From: an uncultured Lachnospiraceae bacterium
GTDB taxonomy: Bacteria; Bacillota; Clostridia; Lachnospirales; Lachnospiraceae
Direction: 5' to 3'
DNA: 27,630 bases
Assembly: GCA_910588125.1 (NCBI GenBank)
Contig: CAJUPI010000037.1
Span: forward strand, 1-27,630
Below, in pieces: positions 1 to 9,103 of the stretch (the first letter of the stretch is position 1; every line of letters begins with the position of its first letter). The notes under the pieces are model-generated. The model was not told the origin of the DNA and made no database searches. It saw only the letters and a list, made by a program, of their open reading frames with translations. The translations under genes and the position numbers were made by a program.

Positions 1-19
1 AGCCGGACACTGGATAAGA

Positions 20-58
20 AAAATGACGGGTGACTTATTTTGCAACACCCTCTGTTGT
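20..58. repeat. Degenerate copy of hairpin repeat A
   Basis: This stretch matches the right two thirds of the perfect palindrome at 3474-3529. The shared parts are AAAATGAC followed by a G-rich loop, then TTATTTTGCA and CACC. The left arm seen in the other copy is not conserved here, so the hairpin is lost. It lies upstream of the restriction-modification cassette, while the intact copy lies just downstream. Confidence 0.5.
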
Positions 59-251
59 TTTCCACTGAAGATTGTATAGCAAATCCAATAAAGCTTTCTT
101 TTATACGAAGGGTTAGCCTCTGTGTAATGGAGGGAAAACCGCCTGCAATTCTCTGCATAGCGATATTATTAAAATAATGGTATAATATGTCATAACACAG
201 AGACAGCAATAGAGTCAAAAAACAGAATCCAAACAAATGTTTGGTTTTGCA

Positions 252-280
252 TTGATGTTTACAATCGCATATGCTATAAT
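252..280 (+). promoter_or_regulatory. Sigma-A promoter for the restriction-modification genes
   Basis: TTGATG at 252-257 and a perfect TATAAT at 275-280 are separated by 17 bases, the usual sigma-A layout. A second TATAAT at 181-186 lacks a convincing -35 box. Transcription from 275-280 would read through repeat B (301-448) and give a leader of about 280 bases before the methylase start. Confidence 0.6.
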
Positions 281-300
281 AAAAATATGTATAACGGATA

Positions 301-448
301 CAATGTCATTTAGTTAATTTTTTCAGAAGGTATGCCATGGAAAAAGGGGCGGGAAGAGGCCGGAAATAGTCTGTTGCTTTTTTCGGTTTCGGGATCAAGA
401 ATTCCTAAAATCTCTGATTTTTTCAAAAAGCGAAACGAAAATCCCCCT
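301..448. repeat. Dispersed repeat B, copy 1
   Basis: The segment closely matches 26578-26720 with no obvious insertions or deletions from TTCAGAAGG through AAAATCCCC. The word GAATTCCTAAAATCTCTGAT is identical in both. This copy stops after the left arm of the hairpin that copy 3 carries in full. A shorter third copy lies at 3552-3600. I see no gene in it. It sits between the promoter and the first gene of the restriction-modification pair. Confidence 0.8.
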
Positions 449-566
449 TAATGATATTGATAACGGATATTGGCGTATATTGTGCTTTGTTTGTTCATAG
501 GGCGAGTCTATTTGCAAACGGAGAATATTATTGACAGCAGAAAACTATAAAAAGGAGATGTGCGAT

Positions 567-2435
567 ATGGCAATTGAACAATATACGGAAAGCCTGACGC
601 TAAAAGAAATGAAATGTATGATTGGAAAGAACTCGTTTGGTTATGTTCTTCCGCAGGGTGATGTCTCTGATATAGATAAAATCGAAAAGATACTGAAACG
701 GGCAGGTGGGAAACCAAAAGAATGTGAACTGGAAGATTATTCTCAGGGCGGAAAAGGCAAGGCAAAACCAGAATATATCATAACCTTCCATGATGATATT
801 CATACATTGATTGTTGTAGAGTGTAAAAACAGTACTAAAAAGCATTGCAGTGAAAAGCTGAACAGACCGAGTTCTTTTGCGGTAGACGGTGTTTTATACT
901 ATGCCAAATTTTTAAAAGATGAATACAATGTCATTGCGATTGCCGTGAGCGGGACAACTATTCAGAACATGAAGGCAGATACTTTCTATTGGATGAGGGG
1001 ACAGAATAAATATACAGTGTTGGAAAAAGCAAAAGATATTATTTTAGAACCTCTGAATTATGTAGAACTGATAAGGGGGAACAGGCTGAAAAAGGCATAT
1101 TCCCTGGATGAGATTAGAAACTCTGCTATTGACATGCATAATGCTTTAAGAGAAATCAAGGTGACAGAATCACATAAGCCGATTTTCATTGCAGGAATAT
1201 TGATTGCGCTAAATGATGAAGATTTTTCAAAAAGTTATTCTTCCCTGACATCCTATAAGTTAATCATGCAGAATATTCAAAATGCCATAGAAAATGTTCT
1301 TAAAGACAGTGATATCAGGAACAATAGGATAAGCTATATAAAACAGGTGTTTAGTACTCTTCAGGATAATACGAAATTCGCAGAAATACCATTAGGGTAT
1401 TCTAAGTCCATTACCTGGTATATTGAACAGCTGGAAATGAAAATTAAGCCAATGATGGATTATGCAGACAGCACAGTTGACGCTCTGGGAGTATTTTATC
1501 ACGAATTTATTAAATATTCGGGCGGTGACGGTAGTGGGTTAGGTATTGTCCTGACACCTCAACATTTGACAGAATTTATGTGTGATCTGGCCGGAGTTAA
1601 TAAGAATAGCCGGGTAGTTGATATATGCTGCGGTTCAGGTTCTTTTCTTGTGACTGCCATGAGCAAAATGTTTCGGAATGCAAATCCGGCCGAAATTGAG
1701 AATATCCGTAAAAATGGGTTATATGGTGTTGAATTTGACGACGGTCTCTATACATTGGCTATTGCCAATATGATTATCCGTAAAGACGGAAAATCGAATA
1801 TCTATAAAGGCGATTGTTTCAATAAAAATATTACAGATGAACTCAAAAGCAAGAATATAAACGTGGGATTAATCAACCCGCCATATTCACAGAAAGATGT
1901 TGCCGAACTGGAATTTGTTGAACATTTGTTAGACATCCTTGCAGTGGGAGGGACGGGGGTTGTTGTTGTTCCGGTGAGTTGTGCGATCGGTACAAAGTTC
2001 AGAGATATCAGGGAGCGGCTGATGAAGAAAAACACATTGCAGGCTGTATTTTCTATGCCTGATGATATTTTCTATCCCACAGGGACAAATGTATGCGTCA
2101 TGGTTTGGACGGCGCATACGCCCCATGACAGTACACAGGAAACCTTTTTTGGCTACTGCAAAGATGACGGCTTTATCAAACGCAAAAAATTAGGAAGAAT
2201 CGATGCTTTCGGAAAGTGGGAAAGCATCGAAAAGGAATGGCTGAAGTTGTACAGAAACAAAGATGTTGTTGATGGTTTATCTGCAAGGCACTGTGTTGGA
2301 TATGAAGACGAATGGTTGTGCGAAGCATATATGCAGACTGATTATACCAAATTAACACAGAGCGATTTTCAGCAGACAGTAAATGATTATTTGGCATATT
2401 TGATAAAGAGTGGTGAATTTTATGAAGGTCAGTGA
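567..2435 (+). CDS. BcgI-like Type IIB restriction-modification protein, nuclease and N6-adenine methylase subunit
   Basis: The protein is 622 residues when started at ATG 567, which has AAAGGAG nine bases upstream; an in-frame TTG at 531 and an ATG at 558 are less likely. Residues 68-87 contain P68-E69, fifteen residues, then E85-C-K87, the pattern of a PD-(D/E)XK nuclease. The methylase part follows: motif I D352-I-C-C-G-S-G-S-F (AdoMet binding) and motif IV N437-P-P-Y (amino-methyltransferase catalytic loop). An N-terminal nuclease fused to an HsdM-type methylase, with a separate specificity subunit immediately downstream, is the BcgI arrangement, and the length is close to the BcgI A subunit. 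It would methylate adenine in its site and cut DNA on both sides of unmethylated sites; the cleavage pattern is inferred from the family. An alternative is a solitary Type I-like methylase whose N-terminal motif is coincidental. The base composition is AT-rich compared with the housekeeping genes to the right. Confidence 0.8.
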   Translation: MAIEQYTESLTLKEMKCMIGKNSFGYVLPQGDVSDIDKIEKILKRAGGKPKECELEDYSQGGKGKAKPEYIITFHDDIHTLIVVECKNSTKKHCSEKLNRPSSFAVDGVLYYAKFLKDEYNVIAIAVSGTTIQNMKADTFYWMRGQNKYTVLEKAKDIILEPLNYVELIRGNRLKKAYSLDEIRNSAIDMHNALREIKVTESHKPIFIAGILIALNDEDFSKSYSSLTSYKLIMQNIQNAIENVLKDSDIRNNRISYIKQVFSTLQDNTKFAEIPLGYSKSITWYIEQLEMKIKPMMDYADSTVDALGVFYHEFIKYSGGDGSGLGIVLTPQHLTEFMCDLAGVNKNSRVVDICCGSGSFLVTAMSKMFRNANPAEIENIRKNGLYGVEFDDGLYTLAIANMIIRKDGKSNIYKGDCFNKNITDELKSKNINVGLINPPYSQKDVAELEFVEHLLDILAVGGTGVVVVPVSCAIGTKFRDIRERLMKKNTLQAVFSMPDDIFYPTGTNVCVMVWTAHTPHDSTQETFFGYCKDDGFIKRKKLGRIDAFGKWESIEKEWLKLYRNKDVVDGLSARHCVGYEDEWLCEAYMQTDYTKLTQSDFQQTVNDYLAYLIKSGEFYEGQ

Positions 2436-3357
2436 TCTGTTTGATGTGAAATATGGCGTAAACCTTGAATTGTCCAGTTGTGAAAAAATGGATTGGAAAG
2501 ATGACAGGGGAATTAACTTCGTGGCCAGAACTTCAATAAATAATGGTGTCGTAGCCAAAGTTGCAAAAATAGATGGGATAGAGCCACAGGCAGCGGGAAC
2601 ATTGAGCTGCGCAGCAGGCGGAAGCGTCTTGTCTACATTTTTGCAAACACGGCCTTATTATAGCGGACGTGATCTGTACGTCCTAACCCCTAAAAGAGAA
2701 ATGTCCCTGAATGAAAAGCTTTATTGGTGCATGGCAATAAGAGCCAATGCATACAGATTTAATTATGGAAGACAGGCAAATAAAACGCTGAAGAATATCA
2801 TACTCCCGGATATAGTGCCCGATTGGGTTAAAGAAGTTAAAATAAAACCTGTTTCAACAACGATTATAGGTTCCGGCATGTTGGAACCTACAGATTGGAG
2901 AGGCTATCCAATGGCTTCTCTGTTCCGGTTTGTAAAGGGAAAAAGATTAATTAAAGCGGATATGATCCCAGGGGATTTGAATTATTTGGGAGCAGTCAGC
3001 GAGAATAATGGCGTTAGAGAAAAAATAGAAGTCAATTATAGTTGGAAACCAAATTGCATTACAATTAATTATAATGGAAGCGTTGGAGAAGCTTTTTATC
3101 AATCCAAGCCATTTTGGGCATCTGATGATGTCAATGTTTTATATGCAAAAGATTTTTGGAAAATGAACAAGTATATTGCAATGTTTCTCATAACTGTGAT
3201 TAAAGCCAATAAATATCGTTTTGGTTACGGAAGAAAATGGACTATGGAGAAAATGAAGGAGACAGTAATAAAGTTACCAAGCCAGGAAGATGGAACACCA
3301 GATTTTACTTACATGGAAAAGTATATAAAATCTTTACCTTATAGTGACAGAATTTAA
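2422..3357 (+). CDS. Specificity (S/B) subunit of the BcgI-like restriction-modification system
   Basis: The protein is 311 residues from ATG 2422 and overlaps the end of the methylase gene by 14 bases, so the two are translationally coupled. GTG codons at 2410 and 2413 are possible alternative starts. The sequence is an internal duplication of two target-recognition units. Each has an SxxF-type opening (VSDLFDVKYG near residue 3, MASLFRFVKG near residue 166), a central surface stretch, and a closing helix with YRFNYGRQ or YRFGYGRK. The ending TPDFTYMEKYIKSLP is typical of target-recognition domains in Type I S and BcgI-B subunits. It should choose the two half-sites of a bipartite recognition sequence and act in complex with the protein encoded upstream. 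The length fits BcgI-B rather than the longer Type I HsdS. The recognition sequence cannot be read from the protein. Confidence 0.78.
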   Translation: MKVSDLFDVKYGVNLELSSCEKMDWKDDRGINFVARTSINNGVVAKVAKIDGIEPQAAGTLSCAAGGSVLSTFLQTRPYYSGRDLYVLTPKREMSLNEKLYWCMAIRANAYRFNYGRQANKTLKNIILPDIVPDWVKEVKIKPVSTTIIGSGMLEPTDWRGYPMASLFRFVKGKRLIKADMIPGDLNYLGAVSENNGVREKIEVNYSWKPNCITINYNGSVGEAFYQSKPFWASDDVNVLYAKDFWKMNKYIAMFLITVIKANKYRFGYGRKWTMEKMKETVIKLPSQEDGTPDFTYMEKYIKSLPYSDRI

Positions 3358-3473
3358 AATGTTTTGTAAACGGACTTTTTTGATCGGTGGCGAGTTCTCC
3401 AATGGGGGTATGGAGATTCACTTAGCAAATTTCTTTTCTTAAATACATATTAATCTACCATTAGTAATCACTA

Positions 3474-3529
3474 AATGAAGGTGCTGCAAAATGACAGGCG
3501 GTTTATTTTGCAGCACCTTCATTATTTTT
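3474..3529 (+). terminator. Perfect 19-bp hairpin with T-rich tail (repeat A, intact copy)
   Basis: AATGAAGGTGCTGCAAAAT (3474-3492) and its exact reverse complement (3505-3523) enclose a 12-base loop and are followed by ATTTTTG. This would end transcription of the restriction-modification pair. A degenerate relative lies at 20-58, so it is also a member of a small repeat family. Confidence 0.7.
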
Positions 3530-3551
3530 GTATCAAACATGACGGGCATAC

Positions 3552-3600
3552 CAATGTTTTTCAGTTGATTTTCTCAGAAGGTACGCCATAGAAAAAGGAG
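3552..3600. repeat. Dispersed repeat B, copy 2 (short)
   Basis: CAATGTTTTTCAGTTGATTTTCTCAGAAGGTACGCCATAGAAAAAGGAG-type sequence matches the first 45-50 bases of copies 1 and 3. The similarity ends at 3600, just before a small open frame whose ribosome site (AAAGGAG) is the end of the repeat. Together with repeat A it places an A-B pair on each side of the restriction-modification genes. Confidence 0.7.
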
Positions 3601-3609
3601 CTAAATTTA

Positions 3610-3909
3610 ATGACATTGTGGCGAGCATACATGTCTTTTTTCTACAGGAAAGTGTGTCCTATAGAACAAGAACTTTTCAGGGGGCGCATTGCGCGCATAA
3701 AGAAAATGCTTGCGGATGCAGACGCGCCGGATAAGGGGGCAGTGCTTTCCGGCAGGCTGGCAACCGCACGGGAAACGGGTTACATTTTGATACGGCAAAA
3801 TGTTCAAATAAGAAAAAATTATAAGTTTTTTACAATTTTTGTAATTTTATTCCAAAAACATGTCCATGAGGCAGTTTGCGAGACACCCTCTTTGCTACAA
3901 TATCTTTAA
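3610..3909 (+). CDS. Small open reading frame of doubtful reality, 99 residues
   Basis: The frame starts with ATG at 3610, ten bases after AAGGAG supplied by the repeat B copy. It has no recognisable family. Residues 1-60 are moderately charged and GC-rich (RGRIARIKKMLADAD). Residues 66-85 derive from a very AT-rich stretch and give a hydrophobic patch (FFTIFVILF) that could be a membrane helix or just a translated non-coding leader. It may be a gene remnant joined to the 5' region of the large adhesin gene. I see no homologue, and the two halves differ in base composition, so I keep it only as a possibility. Confidence 0.2.
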   Translation: MTLWRAYMSFFYRKVCPIEQELFRGRIARIKKMLADADAPDKGAVLSGRLATARETGYILIRQNVQIRKNYKFFTIFVILFQKHVHEAVCETPSLLQYL

Positions 3910-3964
3910 ACACCCATATAGTACAGCTAATCTGAGAGGAATAGAAAGGCAGAGGAGGTAAATG

Positions 3965-6900
3965 ATGAAGCAGGGGTTGAGGATGAGATGCAGGAGAATT
4001 ACGTCTGGTTTTCTGGCATTTACCATGACCGCCATACTGGTTTTAGGGGATGCCGGGGCAGCGTTCGCTTCAACAGATGGCAGCAAGTTTTACAAAGACG
4101 GGAGTGATCTGGGCGGAGAAGGCTATTCTATGGCCACATCCAGCAATGCCAGCTTTAAGAATCACTCGGAGGATGAGGTTGTGATGAGCATCTTTTCCTC
4201 AGATGACAGCGATTTCCGTGCTGGAGGCACGTTCTTTCTTGATGTTCACTTGAAGAATGAGACCGGCACCACTATCACCAACGGCGTGCTGGACTTCACT
4301 GGCAAGAAGCTGCGGGAGTCCGGGGCTTATTTTGAGGATCCGAAGGAGGATGTGGTGAGTGATGGCATCATTGAGATCGATGAGGAGCCAGAGGAAGAAG
4401 GAGCCGGCATTCAGATACAGGATCTGGAGAATGATCTGATCGATGGAGAGCTGGACATGGCATCGTTTGATACATCCTTTGCCCAGGATGAGGAAGACGG
4501 CAAGGACAATGCCATCGAGGCCGGGGAGACCGGGAAAAAGGAGAATAAGGCCGAAGAGAAAGAAGAGGATGAGGAAGAGCTTCTGCAGAAGCTGGAAGGC
4601 ATCGAGCTTGCTCCCGGACAGATCTATACGGCCCGCTTTGTCTGCGAGGTAGACGAGGATCTGGAAAAGGCAAAAAATATGCATGTCAACTTCCGTTTCC
4701 GCGGTGAGACAGAAGAGAAGAAGATCAACAAGCAGGAAAAGTTCCAATATGTGGCAAACCACCTGAATATGGGTGAGATTCGGTTTGAGGATGGCAATGA
4801 AGTAAAGACAGGCGAGACCGTCACCATGGGAATCCACACCAGCATGTTTGACTTTGATTCTATTCTTACTAATAAGAAGGTAGAGGATGAATTGCTTGCT
4901 TCCGCTTCCAACGCCGGAGCGGCGACTCCTTCCAACGCACAGACGGCGACGCCTTCCAATACGGATGAGGATGAAGAGTGGGAAGAAGAGGACAATGATG
5001 ATTTCGTAGTGGATCTGGGTAAGGTCAAATATGAGATTCAGATGATCAACGCAAAGCTGAATGATTTTGAGATACGGGACGCCTTAGTCAGCGATGCGAA
5101 TGAAAATATGATGGTATGCAGCTTCCGGGTATCGAAAAAGGTAAATCCGGGCGTCTACTTTGGTAAGGTGATACAGAAGACGAAGGAAAAGTCAAAGACT
5201 TATACCTCCAGCCAGGGATTTGCCCTTATCGTAAACGGCGACGGGGATGTGACCCTGGAGACTAAGGTAGAGGGCAGCGACGCCATCGTGACCGTCAGCG
5301 GCCCGGTGGATTCCTTCCCGGATGCCGATCAGTTGGCAGTGGCGGCGAAGGAGATCACGGTAATGTCTGAGGAAATTGCCGAGGACAGCGATAAGATGGA
5401 GCAGGTCCAGAATGCTATCGAGAAAAAGGCTCAGGAAGAGAATATCGATGTAAAGGCATTCAAGGCCCTGGATATCAAGCTGTATGCCGACGGCCAGGAA
5501 GTGGAGCCCACAGGCCCTATCCGGGTAGCCTTCAAAAACGTAAAGCTGGAGGATAAGCTGGCCAGCGTGGAGGCAGCGGCTGAGGAAGCCACGGAGGAGG
5601 CGGCTGCAGAAGAAAGTAAGAATCCGATAGCGAAGCTGTTTGAGGTGTTTTCCGCAGACAAAGGCCAGAAGGCCGATGAGGTGGTGACGGCTGAGGAGGC
5701 CGTGGCCAAGGCAGCAGAGGAAAACAGCGAGAGTAAGGTGGAAGTATGGCATTTGCCGGATGAGAGCGAGGAGATCGGCCAGACCTTTGAAGTGAGCACG
5801 GATGAGGAGACGGGCGATGTGGTGATGGATACGGATCACTTCTCGATCTATATTGTGGTGAATACTGGCTTGGGAGGAAAGGATCTTAAAGTCCATGTAG
5901 AGCATTGGATTGATTACAATACTATTGATGGGAATGCTACGGATGCTAGCCATGTTCTTTTGGATACAAATACGGATGACCAGGGGCGGCGATATGGCTA
6001 TTATACAAAAGATGATATTTACAACAGACATACCCAGACAATAGAAAAGAAAAACCATTATAGAGGAAAACTTTATACACCGGATGAATTTTCGCTTCCT
6101 AATGGCTTGGAAGACCAGACAATCGAGGGATTGAGCAAGGTTTGCTTGGCCAAGGAAAACAAACAGTGGAAAAATAAAAATTACTGGATAAATGAAGTGT
6201 GGATATCCAATAAAACAAGTAATTTAAATAAACAAGATTGGAGCGGTACTGTTGAGAAATATTATATAGAACGGGATAAGAGCACTGGGAACATTGTTTC
6301 GGTGAAGAATGCATCAGGGAAAAACCTGGGGGTTAATCCTAAAGTGACGTTAACTAAGGATTCGGTTGTCCGTTTTTGGTACAAAGAAAAAGTAGTTACT
6401 GAAAAGTATAAACAGCCAGTGACTTTTTGGGATCATAATGTTGGAGGAACAGTTCCAGACGGTGGCGGACATAATGTGGGAAGCAACCAAGGAACAAATT
6501 CCAGTGTGAATTTTACTGGCAGTGGTAGATGGAAAATGGGAGCAGGCCAGCCTGTTTCAGGAAATGGGAGTGACTGGGCCAATACGAACAAGAGTCCGTT
6601 AGGGCACTTAAATAAAGGAAATACAGCTGATCAGGCAACAGGAATAACCACAGGTTCTGGTGTTGAGCGTGACTATAATAACGGATATGTAATTGTTAAG
6701 AATGAAGTAAAAGCCTCTTTGAATAGCAGTGGTAATTTACAGTATAGCGACTATATCAAGCAGCCGAAATTTTTCCAGGAAACCAAAAGCGGAAGCACTT
6801 ATCTTACAAAACAGATTAATGGGTATAATCTGGGATTTAAGCAAGAGGGTGACACGTATACACTATCAACTGTGTACAAAGGAGATGGGAGTGAGGTTTC

Positions 6901-9103
6901 CAGCATTAATAAGCTTGAGAAGGTAAAATATAGTGCGCATAATAATGGCTCAGACACTAATATTTACTCTAATGAGTTTTGGCCTTTAGATGATGTAGAA
7001 AGCTATCCTGGGAAAGACTCAAAAGGAAAAGGAAGTGATGATGGGAAAGCCCATAACTGGCATTTTGCAATGCGATATGATTTTGGCTTTAAGGTGGGAG
7101 ATTATGAAGGCCCGATAAATTATTACTTCCGCGGAGATGATGATTTCTGGTTATTTGTAGATGGGAAAAAAATAATTGATTTAGGTGGAATCCATTCAGC
7201 AGTGGGAGAATCTGTTGATTTGAGAAAAGTAGTGGATTTTACAGACCGCGAGAAGGAGCATAAGGTTTCCGTCTTCTATATGGAGCGCGGAGGATATGGA
7301 TCCTGCTGCTATATGCAGTTTACAATCCCAAATTGCAGCAAATCCTGGCCCATTCCTACCGTAGATAAAACAAGTGCATCTGTTAAAAAAGAATGGGAAG
7401 ATTATAGCAGCCCTGTTCGTCCCACAAGTATTCAGGTGGAGTTGGTAAGGCGGGAAAAAAGGAATAATAAGCCGTCTTCAGTAGTTGTGGTATTGGATGA
7501 AAAGACATTGCCCATAAACGGTAAGTGGGAATACACATGGGATAACCTTCCGGTGGAGAATGTTAGCAACTCCAATATCAAATATATATATGAAGTCAGA
7601 GAAAAGGGAACCCCCAAGGGTTATATCAAGAGTGAATCTACCACTAATACAATTACGAAAATCGTTAATAAATTAGATCCAGTAAAGGTTAATGTAACCA
7701 AGACATGGAATGATGATAATGATCGTGACGGAAACCGCCCGGATAAATTGAAATTAGAATTATGGTGGAGTAAAGACGGCGGGAAAACTTGGGCAGTTTA
7801 TCCTGATTCCAAGGCGAAAGTGGAGGTGGATGTACCCAAAGATAGCAATTCACATACTTATACGTTTTCCAATTTGCCTAAATATTCAGGAAACACGGAG
7901 ATTCAGTATCGTGTATATGAAATGAATGGGCAAAGCAGGTTGGCAAGTAAAGGTGCAACACTCACTGGAAATAAGGGAAAGAATTATACTCTTGATGAAT
8001 TGAAATTTGATCAGGCGGATAATGGAGATGTTACAGCAGCAACAAGTTTGAAAAACAGTTATGTGCCTGAGACAGTTGAGAGAACTGTAGAGAAGAAATG
8101 GGTGGATGTGCCAGAATATATGGAAAATTCTATTGAGGTTGGGCTATATGAACAAGACAGCACAGGATTATTCCAGTGGGAAGGAGGTTGGGAGAAACCT
8201 AAAAATTGGCAGAATCCGGTAACATTGAAAAAGGATAAAAATTCATCAGTGAAAACGGCAACTTATACCTGGACGAAACTTCCTAAATATAGGAACCACG
8301 GGACGCTGATTAAGTATGAAATTTATGAGCTGGATAAGGGACAGAAAATTGAAGGCTCAGGCATTCATACGTTTGATGGCTATAACTATAAGGTAGAACC
8401 AGGAAAACAGATAACATATTCAGAGAACAATGGTAAGGTAACAGTTACCAATACTCTGATCAAGGCAAAGCTCAGAGTAGTGAAATTCACTGAGAAAAAC
8501 AATTTGGATAAGGAAGGGAATGAGATTGATCAGAAATATAAATTCCTTATCAATGTAACAGAAGTGAATGAAGGAGCAGAAAGAGATTATGCTTCCCTCA
8601 CCCTTGGTCAAAGGGAAGATCCAGAACAGTATATTGAGGTAATACCTACATCGACTGGAAAAACTTTCAAGATAGAAGAAGTTGTACCTATGGAATATGA
8701 ATTGGTTAGAATGATAGGCATGACTACTTCAGAATGGAAGAATAAGGCAAAGGGAGATGCTTGGGTAGTCAATGATAGTTGGCAATCCAGTCTTCAGGGA
8801 TTTAATGACACAGTAAAAGCTCCAAGTGTAAAATTGATGCCTGGTGATGATATTACAGTAACTGTAGTTAATCGTCCGGATCATGAAGGATATTTCCATC
8901 ATACCTATTCCGTAACCAATGAAAATGCTCATGGCACAGGCTTCTATCCAATAGAAACCAATCGGTATGATGAGCCGCATGGAAACAGGGAGGCGGATAC
9001 CAAGGCGCCGGCAAACCCGGTAGCATGGCTGTCCACAAGAGACAACGGAAGAAAATTTGGGGAAGAAGAATCGTTGGAAGGAGATGAGGATCTGTATGCG
9101 TAA
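3965..9103 (+). CDS. Large secreted surface protein with fibro-slime (PA14-like) domain and Cna-B repeats
   Basis: The product is 1,712 residues. AGGAGG at 3953-3958 is six bases before ATG 3965; an ATG at 3962 is only three bases away. A basic N-terminus plus hydrophobic stretch ending in AFAS forms a signal peptide of about 37 residues. The next 600 residues are acidic, with a linker rich in ATPSN units near residue 320. At about 1,030-1,120 lies a fibro-slime domain, with FRGDDDFWLFVDGKKIIDLGG as its hallmark region. Three Cna-B-type units follow from about 1,135 (KKEW), 1,237 (VTKTW) and 1,369 (EKKW), each ending in a YEVRE, YRVYE or YEIYE strand carrying the glutamate expected for Lys-Asn isopeptide bonds. 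A further beta domain precedes an acidic tail. There is no LPXTG motif or C-terminal membrane helix, so anchoring must be indirect. It is the first gene of the matrix operon and overlaps the next gene by 8 bases. It is probably a structural or adhesive matrix component; the ligand is unknown. Confidence 0.82.
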   Translation: MKQGLRMRCRRITSGFLAFTMTAILVLGDAGAAFASTDGSKFYKDGSDLGGEGYSMATSSNASFKNHSEDEVVMSIFSSDDSDFRAGGTFFLDVHLKNETGTTITNGVLDFTGKKLRESGAYFEDPKEDVVSDGIIEIDEEPEEEGAGIQIQDLENDLIDGELDMASFDTSFAQDEEDGKDNAIEAGETGKKENKAEEKEEDEEELLQKLEGIELAPGQIYTARFVCEVDEDLEKAKNMHVNFRFRGETEEKKINKQEKFQYVANHLNMGEIRFEDGNEVKTGETVTMGIHTSMFDFDSILTNKKVEDELLASASNAGAATPSNAQTATPSNTDEDEEWEEEDNDDFVVDLGKVKYEIQMINAKLNDFEIRDALVSDANENMMVCSFRVSKKVNPGVYFGKVIQKTKEKSKTYTSSQGFALIVNGDGDVTLETKVEGSDAIVTVSGPVDSFPDADQLAVAAKEITVMSEEIAEDSDKMEQVQNAIEKKAQEENIDVKAFKALDIKLYADGQEVEPTGPIRVAFKNVKLEDKLASVEAAAEEATEEAAAEESKNPIAKLFEVFSADKGQKADEVVTAEEAVAKAAEENSESKVEVWHLPDESEEIGQTFEVSTDEETGDVVMDTDHFSIYIVVNTGLGGKDLKVHVEHWIDYNTIDGNATDASHVLLDTNTDDQGRRYGYYTKDDIYNRHTQTIEKKNHYRGKLYTPDEFSLPNGLEDQTIEGLSKVCLAKENKQWKNKNYWINEVWISNKTSNLNKQDWSGTVEKYYIERDKSTGNIVSVKNASGKNLGVNPKVTLTKDSVVRFWYKEKVVTEKYKQPVTFWDHNVGGTVPDGGGHNVGSNQGTNSSVNFTGSGRWKMGAGQPVSGNGSDWANTNKSPLGHLNKGNTADQATGITTGSGVERDYNNGYVIVKNEVKASLNSSGNLQYSDYIKQPKFFQETKSGSTYLTKQINGYNLGFKQEGDTYTLSTVYKGDGSEVSSINKLEKVKYSAHNNGSDTNIYSNEFWPLDDVESYPGKDSKGKGSDDGKAHNWHFAMRYDFGFKVGDYEGPINYYFRGDDDFWLFVDGKKIIDLGGIHSAVGESVDLRKVVDFTDREKEHKVSVFYMERGGYGSCCYMQFTIPNCSKSWPIPTVDKTSASVKKEWEDYSSPVRPTSIQVELVRREKRNNKPSSVVVVLDEKTLPINGKWEYTWDNLPVENVSNSNIKYIYEVREKGTPKGYIKSESTTNTITKIVNKLDPVKVNVTKTWNDDNDRDGNRPDKLKLELWWSKDGGKTWAVYPDSKAKVEVDVPKDSNSHTYTFSNLPKYSGNTEIQYRVYEMNGQSRLASKGATLTGNKGKNYTLDELKFDQADNGDVTAATSLKNSYVPETVERTVEKKWVDVPEYMENSIEVGLYEQDSTGLFQWEGGWEKPKNWQNPVTLKKDKNSSVKTATYTWTKLPKYRNHGTLIKYEIYELDKGQKIEGSGIHTFDGYNYKVEPGKQITYSENNGKVTVTNTLIKAKLRVVKFTEKNNLDKEGNEIDQKYKFLINVTEVNEGAERDYASLTLGQREDPEQYIEVIPTSTGKTFKIEEVVPMEYELVRMIGMTTSEWKNKAKGDAWVVNDSWQSSLQGFNDTVKAPSVKLMPGDDITVTVVNRPDHEGYFHHTYSVTNENAHGTGFYPIETNRYDEPHGNREADTKAPANPVAWLSTRDNGRKFGEEESLEGDEDLYA

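Noticed and set aside
1..530. Gene or RNA gene in the left flank
   Set aside because: No frame with a ribosome site and no tRNA or rRNA pattern is visible; only repeats A and B and promoter elements are supported.
3870..3901. TTGCGA and TACAAT as the promoter of the matrix operon
   Set aside because: The spacer is only 14 bases. The promoter must exist nearby but I cannot place it with confidence.
4199..6058. Long minus-strand open frames (212 and 288 residues) inside the adhesin gene
   Set aside because: They lie opposite a convincing coding frame with signal peptide and domains. Their length follows from the GC-rich, GAG/GAA-heavy codons on the other strand, and they have no ribosome site or family motif.
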